The notes under the pieces are model-generated. The model worked only from the letters and a program-made list of their open reading frames with translations, made no database searches and was not told the DNA's origin. Of a stretch of 6,539 nt of DNA, positions 5,103-6,539 are shown piece by piece. The stretch covers positions 1 through 6,539 of the forward strand of contig CAKZHN010000490.1 of NCBI GenBank assembly GCA_936924235.1, given 5' to 3'. Made by a program: the position numbers and the translations under genes. Numbering within the stretch: position 1 is the first letter of the stretch; each line of letters opens with the position of its first letter. This DNA comes from an uncultured Rhodoplanes sp. (lineage in GTDB: Bacteria; Pseudomonadota; Alphaproteobacteria; Rhizobiales; Xanthobacteraceae).

Positions 5103-6539
5103 ATGAAAGCCGCCAAGCCGCATCGCGATTCCAAGCTCGCCGTCGACGAGATGACGGCCAACCAGGCCAAGCGCGAGCACGCGCGCCTCGAAGCCGAGAT
5201 CAAGACGCACGACGAGGCCTATTACCAGAAGGACGCGCCGGTCGTTTCCGACGCCGAATACGACGCGCTGCGGCAGCGCTACAACGCCATCGAGGAGCGC
5301 TTCCCCGACCTGCGCACCCTGGACAGCCTGTCGCGCAAGGTCGGCGCGGCGCCGGCGCGCGGCTTCGCCAAGGTGCGGCACGCGGTGCCGATGCTGTCGC
5401 TGGAGAACGCCTTCAGCGATACCGATGTGACCGACTTCGTCGGCCGCATCCGGCGGTTCCTCAACCTGAAGGAAGACGAAAAGCTCGATTTCACCGCCGA
5501 GCCCAAGATCGACGGGCTGTCGATGTCACTGCGCTATGAGGGCGGCGAGCTGAAGGTCGCCGCGACCCGCGGCGACGGCGCCGAAGGCGAGGATGTCACC
5601 GCCAACATCCGCACGCTCAAGGATGTGCCGCACAAGCTCAAAGGTCGGAACGTGCCCGAGATCTGCGAGGTGCGCGGCGAGGTCTACATGACCAAGGCCG
5701 ACTTCCTGGCGCTGAACAAGCGGCAGGCCGAGACCGGCGGTCAGATATTCGCCAATCCGCGCAACTCGGCTGCGGGCTCTCTCAGGCAGAAGGACTCGAG
5801 CATCACGGCGTCGCGGCCGCTGCGCTTCTTCGCCTATGCGTGGGGCGAGATGACCGAGATGCCGGCCGACAAGCAGTCGAGCATGATCAAATGGCTCGGC
5901 AGCGCCGGTTTCCACGTCAATCCGATCTGGAAGCTCTGCGGTTCGGCCGAGGAACTGCTCGCCTTCCACCACGAGATCGGGTTGAAGCGCGCCACGCTCG
6001 AATACGACATCGACGGCGTGGTCTACAAAACCGACCGCCTCGATTGGCAGGAGCGGCTCGGCTTCGTGTCGCGCACGCCGCGCTGGGCAATCGCGCACAA
6101 GTTCGCGGCCGAGCGCGCCGCCACGGTGGTGCGTGACATCGAAATCCAGGTCGGGCGCACCGGCGCGTTGACGCCGGTGGCCAAGCTCGAGCCCGTCACG
6201 GTCGGCGGCGTCGTGGTGCAGAATGCGACCCTGCACAACCAGGACGAGATCGAGCGGCTCGGCGTGCGCATCGGCGACACCGTGACGATCCAGCGCGCCG
6301 GCGACGTGATCCCGCAGGTGGTCGAGGTCGTGCAGGACAAGCCGCGCGGCAAGAAGGCCTACAAATTTCCGACCGAATGCCCATGCCCGCTCAAGACCGA
6401 GGTGGTGCGCGAGGTCATCGCCGGCGGCGAGGCGGGCGCGCGGGCGCATTGCACCGGCGAATTTGCCTGCCCGTTCCAGCGCACCCAGCACCTGATGCAT
6501 TTCGTGTCGCGCCGCGCTTTCGACATCGAGGGGCTCGGC
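5103..6539 (+). CDS. ligA: NAD-dependent DNA ligase LigA (partial, C-terminus beyond window)
   Basis: The first 479 residues of LigA, which seals nicks in replication and repair using NAD as the AMP donor. The Ia domain is present (HDEAYYQKDAPVVSDAEYDAL, about 36-56, the NMN-binding tyrosines and DxxYD). The adenylation domain has the active-site lysine in KIDG (K135), then RGDG (156-159), EVRGE (189-193), NPRNSAAGSLRQ (218-229), DGVVYK (304-309) and TPRWAIAHKF (325-334). The OB fold follows (VGRTG 350-354, TLHN 376-379, GDVIPQV 400-406). The four zinc-finger cysteines are C426, C428, C450 and C456; the first pair is CPC rather than the usual CxxC. The helix-hairpin-helix and BRCT domains lie outside the window. 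The start at 5103 gives a short basic leader typical of related ligases; its ribosome binding site is weak, and an in-frame ATG at 5151 is the alternative. It diverges from the YVTN gene and is functionally unrelated to it. Confidence 0.97.
   Translation, partial: MKAAKPHRDSKLAVDEMTANQAKREHARLEAEIKTHDEAYYQKDAPVVSDAEYDALRQRYNAIEERFPDLRTLDSLSRKVGAAPARGFAKVRHAVPMLSLENAFSDTDVTDFVGRIRRFLNLKEDEKLDFTAEPKIDGLSMSLRYEGGELKVAATRGDGAEGEDVTANIRTLKDVPHKLKGRNVPEICEVRGEVYMTKADFLALNKRQAETGGQIFANPRNSAAGSLRQKDSSITASRPLRFFAYAWGEMTEMPADKQSSMIKWLGSAGFHVNPIWKLCGSAEELLAFHHEIGLKRATLEYDIDGVVYKTDRLDWQERLGFVSRTPRWAIAHKFAAERAATVVRDIEIQVGRTGALTPVAKLEPVTVGGVVVQNATLHNQDEIERLGVRIGDTVTIQRAGDVIPQVVEVVQDKPRGKKAYKFPTECPCPLKTEVVREVIAGGEAGARAHCTGEFACPFQRTQHLMHFVSRRAFDIEGLG

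Noticed and set aside
3754..5106. A plus-strand open frame of 450 codons opposite the YVTN gene
   Set aside because: Antisense shadow of a gene with clear repeats, signal peptide and Shine-Dalgarno; the translated sequence has no domain signature.
5526..6500. A minus-strand open frame of 324 codons opposite ligA
   Set aside because: Antisense to highly conserved ligase motifs; low-complexity Arg/His/Leu/Asp composition.

Overview
The window is about 65% GC by eye. Its dense C/G third positions, strong GGGAGG-type ribosome binding sites and the style of its LigA protein suggest an alphaproteobacterium, most likely Hyphomicrobiales near Bradyrhizobiaceae/Xanthobacteraceae. That placement is inference from protein resemblance, not a database result.

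Layout. Positions 1-3229 hold three minus-strand genes, in transcription order: a Tat-signal FMN-dependent alpha-hydroxy-acid dehydrogenase (3229-1961), a secreted metal-dependent amidohydrolase (1834-575), and a secreted NHL-type beta-propeller of the peptidyl-alpha-hydroxyglycine alpha-amidating-lyase-like family (553 to beyond position 1, so its C-terminus is missing). The 126-base gap between the first two genes holds two perfect hairpins. Only 21 bases separate the second and third genes. A small secreted monoheme c-type cytochrome (3405-3863, plus) diverges from the dehydrogenase. It meets tail-to-tail, with a 38-base overlap, a minus-strand secreted YVTN-repeat beta-propeller (4932-3826). 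From 5103 to the right edge runs the N-terminal 479 residues of NAD-dependent DNA ligase LigA (plus), a housekeeping gene.

How the genes may work together. All five non-ligA products carry an export signal, so positions 1-4932 look like a periplasmic accessory module: one flavin oxidoreductase, one hydrolase, one heme c carrier and two beta-propellers. The natural reading is that the flavoenzyme oxidises a 2-hydroxy acid in the periplasm and passes electrons to the cytochrome. The most striking observation is a perfect CXXCH heme-c motif inside the flavoenzyme itself, in the variable loop after the TVD strand. If it is hemylated, the protein would be a single-chain FMN/heme-c flavocytochrome. 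The substrate cannot be read from the sequence. No mobile element, RNA gene, CRISPR array or pseudogene was seen, and no gene-free stretch exceeds 200 bases.
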